DNA from: Myxococcus stipitatus DSM 14675
GTDB lineage: Bacteria; Myxococcota; Myxococcia; Myxococcales; Myxococcaceae
Direction: 5' to 3'
Assembly: GCF_000331735.1 (NCBI RefSeq)
Contig: NC_020126.1
Location: forward strand, 186,001-250,000
DNA: 64,000 bases
Shown: positions 34,556 to 45,870 of the stretch, piece after piece
Layout: each line of letters opens with the position of its first letter
Position numbering within the stretch: the first letter of the stretch is position 1
Translations under genes and position numbers: made by a program
The notes under the pieces: generated by a model
Database searches by the model: none
What the model was told of the DNA's origin: nothing
What the model saw: the letters and a program-made list of their open reading frames with translations, nothing else

Positions 34556-35050
34556 ATGTGGAGGTGGACCGATTTCCTGGACGTGGACGCCATCCGCCCC
34601 TCGCTGGAGTCGAGAGCCCCGACGGAGGTGCTGTATGAGCTCGCGGGGTTGATGGCGCCCGCGGCCGGCGTGTCCCAGCGGGAACTGGCGCTGGACCTGA
34701 GGGCGCGCGAGCACCTGGGCTCCACGGCGATGGAGGGCGGCGTGGCGGTGCCTCACTGCCGGCTTGCTCGCGCGGAGCGCATCGTCACCTGTCTGGGCAT
34801 CCACCGCGGCGGCCTGGCGTTCGGCGCGGCCGAGGATGGACTGGTGCGCATCTTCGTGGGCCTCGTCTCACCGCTCGACACCGCGGGGCTCCACCTCAAC
34901 GTGCTCGCGCGCATCGCCACGCTGTTGCATGAGCCCGTGCTCCGCGCGGACCTGCTGGCGGCGTCATCGCCCGTGGTGATTCGCGCGCTGCTCGTGCAGG
35001 CGGAGGAGGCGCATCTGTCGCCTCGTCATGACGTGGCCCTGGGGCACTGA
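34556..35050 (+). CDS. PTS EIIA(Ntr)-like phosphocarrier, copy 1
   Basis: This 164-residue protein matches the PtsN family across the whole domain: REHLGSTAMEGGVAVPHCRL holds the phosphorylatable histidine (PH), and 'FVGLVSPLDTAGLHLNVLARIATLL' is the family's C-terminal block. In E. coli, EIIA(Ntr) binds KdpD and TrkA and so adjusts K+ uptake. Here the gene shares a regulon signature with the kdp operon. The residue after PH is Cys (PHCR); the more usual form is PHGK or PHAR. No PTS transporter or HPr is nearby. The ATG follows GGGAGGAAGG. Confidence 0.85.
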   Translation: MWRWTDFLDVDAIRPSLESRAPTEVLYELAGLMAPAAGVSQRELALDLRAREHLGSTAMEGGVAVPHCRLARAERIVTCLGIHRGGLAFGAAEDGLVRIFVGLVSPLDTAGLHLNVLARIATLLHEPVLRADLLAASSPVVIRALLVQAEEAHLSPRHDVALGH

Positions 35051-35246
35051 CGTCCTCGAGAGGGAGCGGGCAGGCGCTCGGAATCGGAGAATGAGAAGCC
35101 AAGAGGGATGCGGGGCGGTCCTGACCAGCCCGGAAGTGTGTGGTGGCCCTCGGGAAAACAACAGGGAGGGGGTACGCAATCGCGCCGGGGGGACACATCT
35201 CTGCGCCGACTCGGGATGCGGCCGCTGCACCGAGGAGGTGACCGGT

Positions 35247-35747
35247 ATGTTGCGATGGACTGACTACCTGGATGCCGAAGGCGTCCGCCTGTCGATGGTG
35301 GCGAAGGACCGGATGGGCGTGGTGCAGGAGCTGGCCGGATTGATGGCGGCTCGGGCGCACGTCTCTCCTCGGGAGCTGGCGACGCACCTGTTGGCGCGCG
35401 AGCAGCTCGGCTCCACGGCGACGATGGGTGGTGTGGCGGTGCCGCACTGCCGGGTGGCCGGGGTGCCTCGCATCGTCACGTGCGTGGGGCTCCATCGTCA
35501 GGGCGTCGACTTCGGAGACGCGGACCAGGGCCGGGTGCACATCTTCGTGGGCATGGTGTCGCCTCCCGACACGGCGGGCCTGCACCTCAACGTGCTCGCG
35601 AGGATTGGCGCGCTCCTGCGCAACGCCAGGCTTCGTGAGGCGCTGCTCACCGCGCCCTCGACGGCGGCGCTGCGCGCGTTGCTCCTCTGCGTCGAGGAGA
35701 CACACGTGAGCCAGGGCTCCGAGCCTGTCCAGGCTCGCGGCGTGTAA
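35247..35747 (+). CDS. PTS EIIA(Ntr)-like phosphocarrier, copy 2
   Basis: This 166-residue paralogue of the preceding protein has the same start (MLRWTDYLDAEGVRL against MWRWTDFLDVDAIRP), active site (GSTATMGGVAVPHCRV) and C-terminal block (MVSPPDTAGLHLNVLARIGALL). It also has PHCR. GGAGG lies 8 bp before the ATG. The 196-bp gap from copy 1 could hold its own promoter, but I see no clear sigma-54 element or TGC-N5-GCA site in it. It probably acts as a regulator by binding partners instead of as a sugar carrier. Confidence 0.85.
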   Translation: MLRWTDYLDAEGVRLSMVAKDRMGVVQELAGLMAARAHVSPRELATHLLAREQLGSTATMGGVAVPHCRVAGVPRIVTCVGLHRQGVDFGDADQGRVHIFVGMVSPPDTAGLHLNVLARIGALLRNARLREALLTAPSTAALRALLLCVEETHVSQGSEPVQARGV

Positions 35748-35837
35748 AATTTCCACGAGGTCCAACGTCGGACAGAAGAGGGGCCGCGGCCTCACGTGTC
35801 CCATGTGAGGGCGGGTCCGCCTGTTAGCGTCGCGGGT

Positions 35838-36914
35838 GTGACGACCACCTCATCCATCACGCCTCGTTGGTTGTTGTACGGAGCCTCGGGTTACACCGGC
35901 CGCCTCATCGCGGAGGAAGCGGTGCGCCGCGGCCACCGTCCCGTGTTGTCCGGCCGTTCGCTGGAGAAGCTGACGCCGTTGGCGGAGGCCCTGGGGTTGG
36001 AGGTCCGCCCCGCCGCGCTGGAGGACCCGCGCCAGCTGTCCGCCGCGCTGAAGGACCTGCCGCTGGTGCTCCACGCCGCGGGCCCCTTCGTGCGCACCGC
36101 GGAGCCCATGCGCCAGGCGTGCCTCGCGCAAGGCGTGCACTATCAAGACATCACCGGGGAGATTCCCGTCTTCGAGGGCTCGTTCCGCCTGGACGCGGAG
36201 GCCAAGGCCCGAGGTGTCTCGCTGATGTCCGGCGTGGGCTTCGACGTGGTACCCACGGACTGTCTGGCTCGGTACGTCGCGGACCTGGTGCCCGGGGCCA
36301 CCGAGCTGGAGATCGCCATCTCCGGCGGCTCGCAGGCCAGCGCCGGCACCGCCAAGTCCGTGGTGCTCCAGCTCCCCGAGGGCGGCAAGGCCCGGCGCGG
36401 CGGAGTCCTGGTGTCCTATCCCCTGGGCCAGGGCATCCGCCGCCTGCGCTTCGATGACAAGGAGCGCACGGTGATGCCCATCCCCTGGGGGGACTTGTCC
36501 ACCGCGTACCGCACCACCGGCATCGAGAACATCACCACCCTGATGGCCGTGCGCTCCACCTCGGCTCAGGTCCTGCGCTGGACGGCCCCCGTGCTGCGCG
36601 AGGCCCTGAAGGTCGGACTGGTGCGAGACAGGGTGCTGCGCCTCATCGACTCCCGCGTCCACGGCCCCACCGCGGAGACTCGCGAGAAGGTCCGCTCTCA
36701 CATCTGGGCCCAGGCGCGCGCGCCGGATGGACGCTCCTCCCAGGCCTGGCTCCAGGTGCCGGAGGGCTACCTGTTCACCGCGCGTGCGGCGGTCCTCGCC
36801 GTGGAGGAGCTGCTCGCCCAGCCCACCCCGGGCGCGCTCACCCCCGCGGGGGCCTTCGGCGCCGACTTCGTCCTCCGGGTGGAGGGCTGTCGCCGCCTGG
36901 ACACCCCGGGGTGA
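35838..36914 (+). CDS. Saccharopine dehydrogenase-like / trans-acting enoyl reductase family oxidoreductase
   Basis: The 358-residue protein begins with a Rossmann fold (WLLYGASGYTGRLIAEEA) for NAD(P) and contains LVLHAAGPFVRTAEPMRQACLAQGVHYQDITGE, a hallmark of this family, seen in parts. The GTG at 35838 was chosen; TGTTAGCGT just upstream looks like a promoter -10 region, implying a near-leaderless mRNA. A GTG at 35796 would add 14 residues. The family reduces or isomerises small carbonyl or acyl compounds; the substrate is unknown. The gene stands alone. Confidence 0.8.
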   Translation: MTTTSSITPRWLLYGASGYTGRLIAEEAVRRGHRPVLSGRSLEKLTPLAEALGLEVRPAALEDPRQLSAALKDLPLVLHAAGPFVRTAEPMRQACLAQGVHYQDITGEIPVFEGSFRLDAEAKARGVSLMSGVGFDVVPTDCLARYVADLVPGATELEIAISGGSQASAGTAKSVVLQLPEGGKARRGGVLVSYPLGQGIRRLRFDDKERTVMPIPWGDLSTAYRTTGIENITTLMAVRSTSAQVLRWTAPVLREALKVGLVRDRVLRLIDSRVHGPTAETREKVRSHIWAQARAPDGRSSQAWLQVPEGYLFTARAAVLAVEELLAQPTPGALTPAGAFGADFVLRVEGCRRLDTPG

Positions 36915-37143
36915 TCCTCCCAGGACTCCTCGGGTTCGAGGGGTCCATTCCACCCCAGGACTGGCCGAGACTTAGCAGCGGGGGCTCAGTTCGCTATCCT
37001 GCACTTCGGCGGATCACAGGTCCGTCCAAGCTTCAGGGAGTCTCCGCGACCCCACGGAAGGATGCCGACATGCGCTGGTGCAGCTGGCTCTGGAGGGAGC
37101 CGCGCCTCAACCGCCGAAGCTTGGATGGGGTGGAGGGGGCTCG

Positions 37144-38304
37144 GTGCGTTTGAAGCTGAAGCAGAAGGTCATGCTGTCGCCGGCGGTCGCGGCGGTGTTC
37201 CTGACGGTGCTCTTCGCGGTGGTGCTGGCGGAGGGGCCTTCCTGGCTGGTGGGCGCGCTGGCCCTGTCGTGTCTGGGGGTGATGGTGGCCCTGGCGGTGT
37301 GGCTGCACCGCGAGGTGGCGGAGCCCATGGGCCGGCTGGCGGCGGTGGCCCGGCGCATCGCGCAGGAGGGCGACCTGTCGCAGCCCATCGAGGCGGTGGG
37401 CCAGGACGAGGTGGGGGAGCTGGGGCGCAGCCTCCAGGTCATGGTGGCCCGGCTTCGGGAGGTGCCCTCCACGTTGCAGTCGGTGGTGACGGAGCTGTCC
37501 TCGGCGGCGTCGCGGCTGACGCAGGCGAGCCAGGACCAGGTGAACTTCCTCACCAACCAGTCGCGCAGCCTCACCGAGGCGAGCACCACCATCGCCGAAA
37601 TCGCGCAGACCTCCAGCATGGCGGCCAGCCGCGCGGAGATGGTGCTGAAGGTGGCGGCGCAGGCGGACGCGTTCAGCGCGTCGGGCCAGCAGTCCATCGA
37701 GCAGAGCGCGGAGGGCATGCAGCAGATTCGCGAGCGGGTGAGCGCGCTGGTGAGCAGCATCGCGCACCTGAGCGAGCAGGCCGTGCACGCCGGCGAAATC
37801 ATCAGCAGCGTGAAGGACCTGGCGGACCAGTCCAACGTGCTGGCGCTCAACGCGGCCATCGAGGCGGCGCGCGCGGGCGAGGGCGGCCGAGGCTTCGCGG
37901 TGGTGGCGCGGGAGATGCGCGCGCTCAGCGGCCAGTCGCTCCAGAGCACCCAGCGCATCGGGAAGATTCTCCTCGAAATCAACCAGGCCATCCGCCAGAC
38001 GACCTCCATCGCCGAGGAGGACAGCGAGAAGATGGAGCAGAACATCGAGCAGGTGCTGGCCTCCGCCAGCTCGCTGTCGGGAATCACCACGGTGGTGCAG
38101 GAGAGCAGTCAGGCGGCGCGGCAGATTGTCGCGTCCGTCACCCAGCAGAACGCGGGCATCGCGCAGATGACCGACGTGATGACGCACCTCTCCTCGATGA
38201 TGGCGGACGTCGTGACGTCCACCCTGACGGCCGAGGAGGCCGTGGCTCAAATCAACGCCACGCTGGGCCGCCTCCAGACGCTGTCCACCGCGTTCCGCGT
38301 GTAG
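37144..38304 (+). CDS. Methyl-accepting chemotaxis-type signal protein without a periplasmic domain
   Basis: The 386-residue protein has two closely spaced membrane helices (about residues 8-58), a HAMP domain ([18 protein letters not shown]) and a signalling coiled coil. The tip reads [30 protein letters not shown], the invariant hairpin that contacts CheA and CheW. With no periplasmic sensor it may detect an internal or membrane signal. The GTG start follows GGAGGGGG with 6 bp spacing. There are no che genes nearby, so it would feed a system encoded elsewhere. Confidence 0.88.
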   Translation: MRLKLKQKVMLSPAVAAVFLTVLFAVVLAEGPSWLVGALALSCLGVMVALAVWLHREVAEPMGRLAAVARRIAQEGDLSQPIEAVGQDEVGELGRSLQVMVARLREVPSTLQSVVTELSSAASRLTQASQDQVNFLTNQSRSLTEASTTIAEIAQTSSMAASRAEMVLKVAAQADAFSASGQQSIEQSAEGMQQIRERVSALVSSIAHLSEQAVHAGEIISSVKDLADQSNVLALNAAIEAARAGEGGRGFAVVAREMRALSGQSLQSTQRIGKILLEINQAIRQTTSIAEEDSEKMEQNIEQVLASASSLSGITTVVQESSQAARQIVASVTQQNAGIAQMTDVMTHLSSMMADVVTSTLTAEEAVAQINATLGRLQTLSTAFRV

Positions 38305-38313
38305 CGTGTTCCA

Positions 38314-38338
38314 GGGCGGCCCCGCTCGAGGGCCGCCC
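38314..38338. terminator. Hairpin between convergent MCP and fhs genes
   Basis: GGGCGGCCC and GGGCCGCCC pair perfectly over a 7-nt loop. It lies 10 bp after the MCP stop and 18 bp from the fhs stop, and could end both transcripts. No T-run follows. Confidence 0.6.
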
Positions 38339-38355
38339 GCTCCGCGCTCGCGGGC

Positions 38356-40011
38356 CTACTCGCCCTGCATCAGTCCGGTGATGCGCCCGTCCTCGTGGAC
38401 GGTGATGCGGCGGGCCGCGGGCTCCTTGGGCAGGCCCGGCATGGTGAGGATGTCTCCGGTGAGCGCCACCATGAAGCCCGCGCCCGCGGACAGGCGCACC
38501 TCGCGCACGGTGAGCGTGAAGCCTCGCGGGCGGCCCTGCTTCGTCGGGTCATCGGAGAGCGACAGGTGCGTCTTCGCCATGCACACGGGCAGCTCCGCGC
38601 CGCCCAGCTCGCGCACCATCTCCAGGTCCTTGCGCGCGGAGGCGGTGAAGGCCACGTCGTCCGCGCCGTACACGGTGCGGGCGATGGCGCGCACCTTCTC
38701 CTCGGGGGACTGCTTCACGTCGTAGAGGAAGCGCGGCTGGGGCGGGGCGGCGTCCGTCGCGTCGAGCATGGCGAGCACCCGGTCGGCCAGCTCGAGCGAG
38801 CCCTCGCCGCCGCGGGTGAAGCCCTCGCACACGGCGGTCTCCACGCCGCGCTCCTTCCCGAAGGCGCGCAGCGCGTCGAGCTCCGACTCCGTGTCCTGCG
38901 GGAAGCGGTTGACGCACAGCACGGCGGGCAGGCCGAAGGCGCGCACGGATTCCAGGTGCTTCTCCAGGTGGTCGAAGCCTCGCGCCAGCGCGTCCGCGTC
39001 CGGGTCCGCCACGCGGGCGAGGGGCGCGCCGCCCTGGTACTTCAGCGCGCGCAGGGTGACGACGAGCACGACGCCTCGGGGCCACAGGCCGGTGCTCCGG
39101 CACTTGATGTCGAGGAACTTCTCCGCGCCCAGGTCGAAGCCGAAGCCCGCCTCGGTGACGACCTCGTCCGCGTAGGCCAGGCCCATGCGCGTGCCCACCA
39201 CGGAGCTGCACCCGTGCGCGATGTTGCCGAAGGGGCCGGCGTGCACGAGCGCGGGGCCGCCCTCGCGCGTCTGCACGAGGTTGGGCATCAGCGCGTCCTT
39301 GAGCAGGGCGACCATGGCCGCCGCCGCGTCTACGTCTCGGGCGCGCACGGGCTTGCCGTCGGGCGAGTGGCCCACGACGACGCGGCCGAGGCGCGCCTCC
39401 AGGTCCTTGAGATTCTCCGACAGGGCGAGGATGGCCATCACCTCGCTGGCGGCGGTGATGTCGAAGGCGCCCTCGCGCGGGACGCCGTGCGCCTTGCCGC
39501 CCAGGCCGACGATGACGTTGCGCAGGAACCGGTCGTTCATGTCCAGGGCGCGCCGCCAGCGCACGCGCGTGGAGTCGATGGCCACGGGGTGGCCGTAATA
39601 CACGGCGTTGTCCACGAGCGCGGCCAGCAGGTTGTTGGCGCTGGTGATGGCGTGCAAGTCACCGGTGAAGTGCAGGTTGATGTCCGCCGCGGGCTCCAGG
39701 CTCGCCTGTCCGCCGCCGGTGCCTCCGCCCTTCACGCCGAACACGGGCCCGAGCGACGGCTCTCGCAGCGCGGCCACGACCTTGCGCCCCCGGCGCCGCA
39801 GGCCCATGGCCAGCGCCACGGACATGGTGGTCTTCCCCTCGCCCGGCGGCGTGGGGTTGATGGCGGAGACGAGGACGAGGCGTCCCTGTCGGCCGCCCTG
39901 CTTCGCGAGTGCTCCCAGGGACACCTTGGCGCGGTGGGTTCCCCACGGGTGCACGTCGTCGGGGGACAGGCCCAGCTCGGCGCCTACGTCTGCGATGGGT
40001 CTCAGCGTCAT
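38356..40011 (-). CDS. fhs: Formate--tetrahydrofolate ligase
   Basis: The 551-residue protein has the full length of the family. It shows the ATP-binding loop TPPGEGKTTMSVALAMGL near residue 65, then GGGTGGGQASLEPAADINLHFTGD (in parts), and ALVDNAVYYGHPVAIDSTRV. It makes 10-formyltetrahydrofolate from formate, tetrahydrofolate and ATP in the cytoplasm for one-carbon metabolism. It is transcribed alone; a hairpin follows its stop. Confidence 0.97.
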   Translation of the reverse strand: MTLRPIADVGAELGLSPDDVHPWGTHRAKVSLGALAKQGGRQGRLVLVSAINPTPPGEGKTTMSVALAMGLRRRGRKVVAALREPSLGPVFGVKGGGTGGGQASLEPAADINLHFTGDLHAITSANNLLAALVDNAVYYGHPVAIDSTRVRWRRALDMNDRFLRNVIVGLGGKAHGVPREGAFDITAASEVMAILALSENLKDLEARLGRVVVGHSPDGKPVRARDVDAAAAMVALLKDALMPNLVQTREGGPALVHAGPFGNIAHGCSSVVGTRMGLAYADEVVTEAGFGFDLGAEKFLDIKCRSTGLWPRGVVLVVTLRALKYQGGAPLARVADPDADALARGFDHLEKHLESVRAFGLPAVLCVNRFPQDTESELDALRAFGKERGVETAVCEGFTRGGEGSLELADRVLAMLDATDAAPPQPRFLYDVKQSPEEKVRAIARTVYGADDVAFTASARKDLEMVRELGGAELPVCMAKTHLSLSDDPTKQGRPRGFTLTVREVRLSAGAGFMVALTGDILTMPGLPKEPAARRITVHEDGRITGLMQGE

Positions 40012-40078
40012 GCGAGGACTCTCGATGCGCCCGTGTCGCGGGTCAACGGAGGAAGTGCCAGGGACGCCGTGGCCTCCA

Positions 40079-40109
40079 CACTGTGCTGGTGACGCGGGCC
40101 AGCACAGTG
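40079..40109. terminator. Hairpin after the TauE gene
   Basis: The arms CACTGTGCTGG and CCAGCACAGTG are perfectly complementary over a 9-nt loop. It lies 14 bp downstream of the TauE stop on the minus strand and 68 bp upstream of the fhs ATG. Confidence 0.6.
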
Positions 40110-40122
40110 GGACGGGGGCGTG

Positions 40123-41025
40123 TCAGCCCTCCTTCGGCGTGCGCTCACGGCTGGACAACAGGCGCCACAAGACGACGGGAAGTCCGAGCAGCGTGGCCAC
40201 CGCCACCCAGGGCCATGCCCCCACGTTCGAGAGCACCTGCGCCACGCGCTCCTTCGCTCCGGCGGGGAGCTGCGCGAGCAGGAGGAACGCCGCGGTGGCG
40301 AGGACGAAGACGGCGAAGCCCTTGCGCAGCAGGCCGGGGGCCACGCGTCCCGCGAGCCTGCCTCCGACGAAGCTCCCCACCAGCGCCACCGCGATGACCT
40401 GCGCGGTGAGCAGCCACGGCAGGTCCAGGTGTCCCAGGTGTCCCACGAGGCCCGCCGCGCACTGGAGCGCGATGACCACCAGCGACGTCGCCGTGGCCAC
40501 GGGCGTGGGCAGGCCCACCATCGCGAGCGCGGGGACGATGAGGAAGCCGCCCCCCGCTCCCACGAGCCCCGACAGGATGCCCACCCCCACGCCTTGCAGC
40601 AGCACCCGGCCGATGCGGCGCGAGGACACCTCCGGCGCCGCCGTGCTCGAGGGCACCGCCGCGGGCGCATCCGAGCGCAGCAGCATGGCGACCGACGCGG
40701 CCACCATGACACAGGCGAAGAACACCATCAGCGCGGTGGGCGACAGGAGCGGGTTGAGCTTCCCGCCCAGGAACGCGCCCACCATGCCCCCCGTGCCGAA
40801 CACGAAGGCGGTGCGCCACCGCACACGCCCGGCTCGCGCGTGCAGCCAGGCGCCGTTGGCGCTGGTGACACCCACGACGACGAGCGACATGGCGATGGCC
40901 GTGCGCGGCTCCACGCCGAGCACGTAGACGAGCAGCGGCACCGTGAGGATGGAGCCCCCGCCACCCAACAACCCCAGCAACACGCCCACGAGCAGTGCGC
41001 CCGCGAGCCCCACGAACCACATCAT
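40123..41025 (-). CDS. TauE/SafE-family sulfite or organosulfonate exporter
   Basis: The 300-residue membrane protein has two similar halves of about four helices each, with the family's paired motifs GVLLGLLGGGGSILTVPLLVY and GILSGLVGAGGGFLIVPALAM, one in each half. TauE/SafE proteins export sulfite, sulfonates or related anions. Its ATG overlaps the stop of the rhodanese gene (ATGA), so the two are coupled. In this sulfide-oxidation cluster its job is probably to expel sulfite or thiosulfate made from persulfide. Confidence 0.9.
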   Translation of the reverse strand: MMWFVGLAGALLVGVLLGLLGGGGSILTVPLLVYVLGVEPRTAIAMSLVVVGVTSANGAWLHARAGRVRWRTAFVFGTGGMVGAFLGGKLNPLLSPTALMVFFACVMVAASVAMLLRSDAPAAVPSSTAAPEVSSRRIGRVLLQGVGVGILSGLVGAGGGFLIVPALAMVGLPTPVATATSLVVIALQCAAGLVGHLGHLDLPWLLTAQVIAVALVGSFVGGRLAGRVAPGLLRKGFAVFVLATAAFLLLAQLPAGAKERVAQVLSNVGAWPWVAVATLLGLPVVLWRLLSSRERTPKEG

Positions 41026-41666
41026 CTCCGGCTGCCTCCCTCGCTCGCGACGGCGAGCAGGTCGCGGACCTCGCGCAGGGTCCGCTCGAAGGCCGCCGTG
41101 TCGTCGACGCCCTGGGGCGGTGCGTCCCGCAGCGCGTCCAGCACCGCGCCCAGCTCCGCTCGCGACGGCGCGGAGGGCAGCGCGTCCACGCGCGCAATCC
41201 GGAGGCCGAGGAGTCGGGAGCGCAGCGTGTCGCGCACCTGGGCGAGCGTGGGGCGCACGTCGGACTTCAGGCGCACCACGGGCAGCGCCTCCTCGTTCCA
41301 CGCGAGCATCCCGCCGCGGAGGTTCATCACCCGCGAGAAGCCCAGCTCCACCAGCTGCCGGGCCGCCCGCGCGGACCTGGCGCCCGAGCGGCAGATGAGC
41401 ACGACCTCCGTGTCCTTGGGCCACAGCGCGGCGGCCTCGCGCACCGTGGCGAGCGGCGCCGGACGGATTCCCTCCAGGCGGCCGAGCACTCCATCCAGCT
41501 CCACGGGCTCGCGGACGTCCACCAGGTGAGGGCCCGGAGCGCCCTCCGCCGCGAGCTGTCGCACGTCCACGTCTCGATAGCCGCCGGGTTGGGGAAGAGC
41601 GTTGTCGTACAGGGGACTCAAGTCAGTGCTTCCTTCCTCGCGTCCAGCACGGGCGCGCAAGGCCAT
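41022..41666 (-). CDS. Rhodanese-domain sulfurtransferase with C-terminal extension
   Basis: The 214-residue protein has a rhodanese domain at about 30-140, with LVDVREPVELDGVLGRLEGIRPAPL and the active-site loop LICRSGARSARAA, where Cys is the persulfide carrier. About 75 further residues form a helical C-terminal extension. A TTG codon at 41621 with AGGAAGGAAG upstream is a credible alternative start, which would remove 15 residues. It should transfer sulfane sulfur from persulfide to an acceptor such as sulfite, giving thiosulfate. It is coupled to the TauE gene and follows the persulfide dioxygenase gene. Confidence 0.85.
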   Translation of the reverse strand: MALRARAGREEGSTDLSPLYDNALPQPGGYRDVDVRQLAAEGAPGPHLVDVREPVELDGVLGRLEGIRPAPLATVREAAALWPKDTEVVLICRSGARSARAARQLVELGFSRVMNLRGGMLAWNEEALPVVRLKSDVRPTLAQVRDTLRSRLLGLRIARVDALPSAPSRAELGAVLDALRDAPPQGVDDTAAFERTLREVRDLLAVASEGGSRR

Positions 41667-41739
41667 GAGAATGTGTTCGCCGCTTCGTGGGGAAGCGGGC
41701 GGAAGGTCGAGGACAGTGTCGTGAAGTCACGTCACCGCG

Positions 41740-42444
41740 TCAGGCGGGGTGCGGCGACGAGGGCTCGGAGAGTCCACACGCGCGGTTGGCGGGGACGGCC
41801 ACGTCCAGCTTGCGCGGCGGGGGAATCTGGCGGGCCTTCATGAAGGCGACGAAGTCCTCGCGAGACTTGCCCGCCAGCCGAGGGTTGTGCCGCTTCTCCT
41901 CGCCCACCGACGTCATGGTGAACCCCGCATAGTCGTGCGCGGGATACACCTCCGTCGCGTCGGGCAGGGAGAAGAGCTCGCGGGTGATGGAGTCGTAGAG
42001 CTGCCCCGGGTCGCCGTTCTGGAAGTCGGTGCGGCCGGTGCCTCGGACGAGCAGCGCGTCGCCGGAGAACAGCCGCCCGTCGCAGAGGAAGCTCAGGCTG
42101 TCGTCGGTGTGGCCGGGCGTCTCCAGCACGCGCACCTCGATTCCGCCCACGCGGACCACGTCGCCCTGGGAGAGCTGCCGGTCCACGCAGGGCGCGCCGC
42201 GTGCGGAGGCGAACACTCGAGCGCCCGTGCGCTCGCGCAGGAGGCCCGCCGCGGTGATGTGGTCGGCGTGGACGTGGGTCTCCAGGACGACCTGGAGCTT
42301 CAGCCCCAGCTCCTGGACCAGCCGCACGTCTCGCTCCACCTGCTCCAGCACGGGGTCGATGAGCACGGCCTCTCGCGTGGCCAGGTCCGCCAGCAGGTAT
42401 GTGTAGGTCGAGGACTCCGCATCGAAGAGCTGCCGGAAGAGCAT
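41740..42444 (-). CDS. ETHE1-type persulfide dioxygenase (MBL fold)
   Basis: The 234-residue protein has the metallo-beta-lactamase iron site of ETHE1: H57, H59, D61 and H62 in THVHADH, then PGHTDDS and PAHDYAG for the remaining ligands. The segments GRTDFQNGDPGQLYDSI and MTSVGEEKRHNPRL are specific to ETHE1-like persulfide dioxygenases. It oxidises glutathione persulfide to sulfite in the cytoplasm. GGGGGAAAG precedes the ATG, and a near-consensus sigma-54 promoter lies upstream. It starts the operon with rhodanese and TauE. Confidence 0.93.
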   Translation of the reverse strand: MLFRQLFDAESSTYTYLLADLATREAVLIDPVLEQVERDVRLVQELGLKLQVVLETHVHADHITAAGLLRERTGARVFASARGAPCVDRQLSQGDVVRVGGIEVRVLETPGHTDDSLSFLCDGRLFSGDALLVRGTGRTDFQNGDPGQLYDSITRELFSLPDATEVYPAHDYAGFTMTSVGEEKRHNPRLAGKSREDFVAFMKARQIPPPRKLDVAVPANRACGLSEPSSPHPA

Positions 42445-42491
42445 GTCCGCTTTCCCCCTGGTTGGATGGAGTGGGTGTGGTGGAGGAGCAT

Positions 42492-42507
42492 TGCCAGCCC
42501 CGTGCCA
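42492..42507 (-). promoter_or_regulatory. Sigma-54 promoter of the persulfide dioxygenase operon
   Basis: Read on the minus strand, TGGCACGGGGCTGGCA matches 10 of 11 consensus positions with GG-N10-GC spacing. It lies 48 bp upstream of the ATG at 42444. Clustered TGAAACA repeats lie about 45-80 bp further upstream. Confidence 0.8.
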
Positions 42508-42550
42508 GGGGGGCTTCTCCGAGGGGAGGGGGGCGTCGGGGGCGAGGCGG

Positions 42551-42587
42551 TGTTTCGGGTGAAACAGTTGAAACACCGGATGAAACA
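42551..42587. promoter_or_regulatory. TGAAACA repeat cluster (upstream activator sites) of the persulfide dioxygenase promoter
   Basis: On the plus strand TGAAACA occurs at 42560, 42569 and 42581, and an inverted copy (TGTTTCG) at 42551. The same heptamer forms the cluster at 45301 upstream of sqr. Position relative to the sigma-54 promoter fits binding by the activator encoded between them. Confidence 0.7.
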
Positions 42588-42602
42588 CGGGCGGGGAAGC
42601 GC

Positions 42603-43889
<1,287 letters not shown>

Positions 43890-43924
43890 AGCCCGGCGGG
43901 TGCCGGGGCGGACAGGGGCGGGCT

Positions 43925-45199
<1,275 letters not shown>

Positions 45200-45240
45200 G
45201 CTTGCTCCTGGCCAGTCGTGAAACGTTGGCGGTGAGCATT

Positions 45241-45256
45241 AGCAGGGCGCGTGCCA
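45241..45256 (-). promoter_or_regulatory. Sigma-54 promoter of sqr
   Basis: Read on the minus strand, TGGCACGCGCCCTGCT matches 10 of 11 consensus positions with GG-N10-GC spacing, 42 bp upstream of the sqr ATG. Confidence 0.82.
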
Positions 45257-45300
45257 CCCTCCGTCCCGACGGCGGTGCTCGGGGGTGTGGGGACGCGGAC

Positions 45301-45327
45301 TGTTTCAGGGTGTTTCAGGGCGTTTCA
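45301..45327. promoter_or_regulatory. Three tandem TGTTTCA repeats upstream of sqr
   Basis: TGTTTCA at 45301 and 45311 and CGTTTCA at 45321 repeat with an exact 10-bp period, one helical turn, each followed by GG. They lie 45-71 bp upstream of the sqr sigma-54 promoter. The reverse complement, TGAAACA, is the heptamer found at 42560-42587. Confidence 0.75.
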
Positions 45328-45354
45328 GGTGAGCGGAGGAGGTGTGCGGGGTGG

Positions 45355-45825
45355 TCAGGCGGGGTCGTCGGGGAGGAGGGTGCGGAGCAGGGCGTCTTCG
45401 GAGGTGAGGGGGCGCCAGCCTGGTGGGGGAGGGTTGGCCATGAGCGCGTCGCTGGCTCGGTCGACCTGCTCTTTGTGGGTCTCAGGGGTGTAGGCGAACC
45501 ACTGGCCCAGGGTCTTGGCGACCTTGAATCGGTTGGCGTCATCGAGTGTCTCTGGCCAGCCCTGGGGGAGGTTCTGGGAGAGGAGTCGCACGAGGACGTC
45601 GCGCACGAACCGGGAGACCTGATGACTCGCTTCTGCCTCCACGCGCAGACCGGTGAGAACCTGCACTCCGGCGACGTCGTCCTCTCCAAGTTCTTGGGCC
45701 AAGGCAAACAGGGGAATCGTTGGATGTGCCGCGGCGAAGGCTGTCAGTGAGGTGTAGCCCTGTGCACGAACGCGCTCATGGAGGCGGACCCTCCAGTCTC
45801 CTCTCCATGCTTGTCCGTCGGTCAT
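45355..45825 (-). CDS. Putative SitI-type immunity protein, copy 3
   Basis: The 156-residue protein is the third of three tandem paralogues of identical length. It starts MTDGQAWRGDWRVRLHERV and ends SEDALLRTLLPDDPA. The conserved core includes QELGEDDVAGVQV and GQWFAYTPETHKEQVDRASDALM. It is soluble and acidic. The ATG was chosen by alignment to copy 1; a GTG 12 codons upstream is possible. Homologues beside TIGR02269 toxins are sometimes labelled Nudix hydrolases, but I see no Nudix box. It is the most diverged copy. Confidence 0.6.
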   Translation of the reverse strand: MTDGQAWRGDWRVRLHERVRAQGYTSLTAFAAAHPTIPLFALAQELGEDDVAGVQVLTGLRVEAEASHQVSRFVRDVLVRLLSQNLPQGWPETLDDANRFKVAKTLGQWFAYTPETHKEQVDRASDALMANPPPPGWRPLTSEDALLRTLLPDDPA

Positions 45826-45870
45826 TGGCGGTCCGAATGGTGCCCCGTTGTGGAAGGGCACCGCTTTTCG

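Noticed and set aside
35051-35246. A separate sigma-54 promoter for the second IIA gene
   Set aside because: I found no GG-N10-GC match with an acceptable TTGC box and no TGC-N5-GCA site; the closest candidate has 11-bp spacing.
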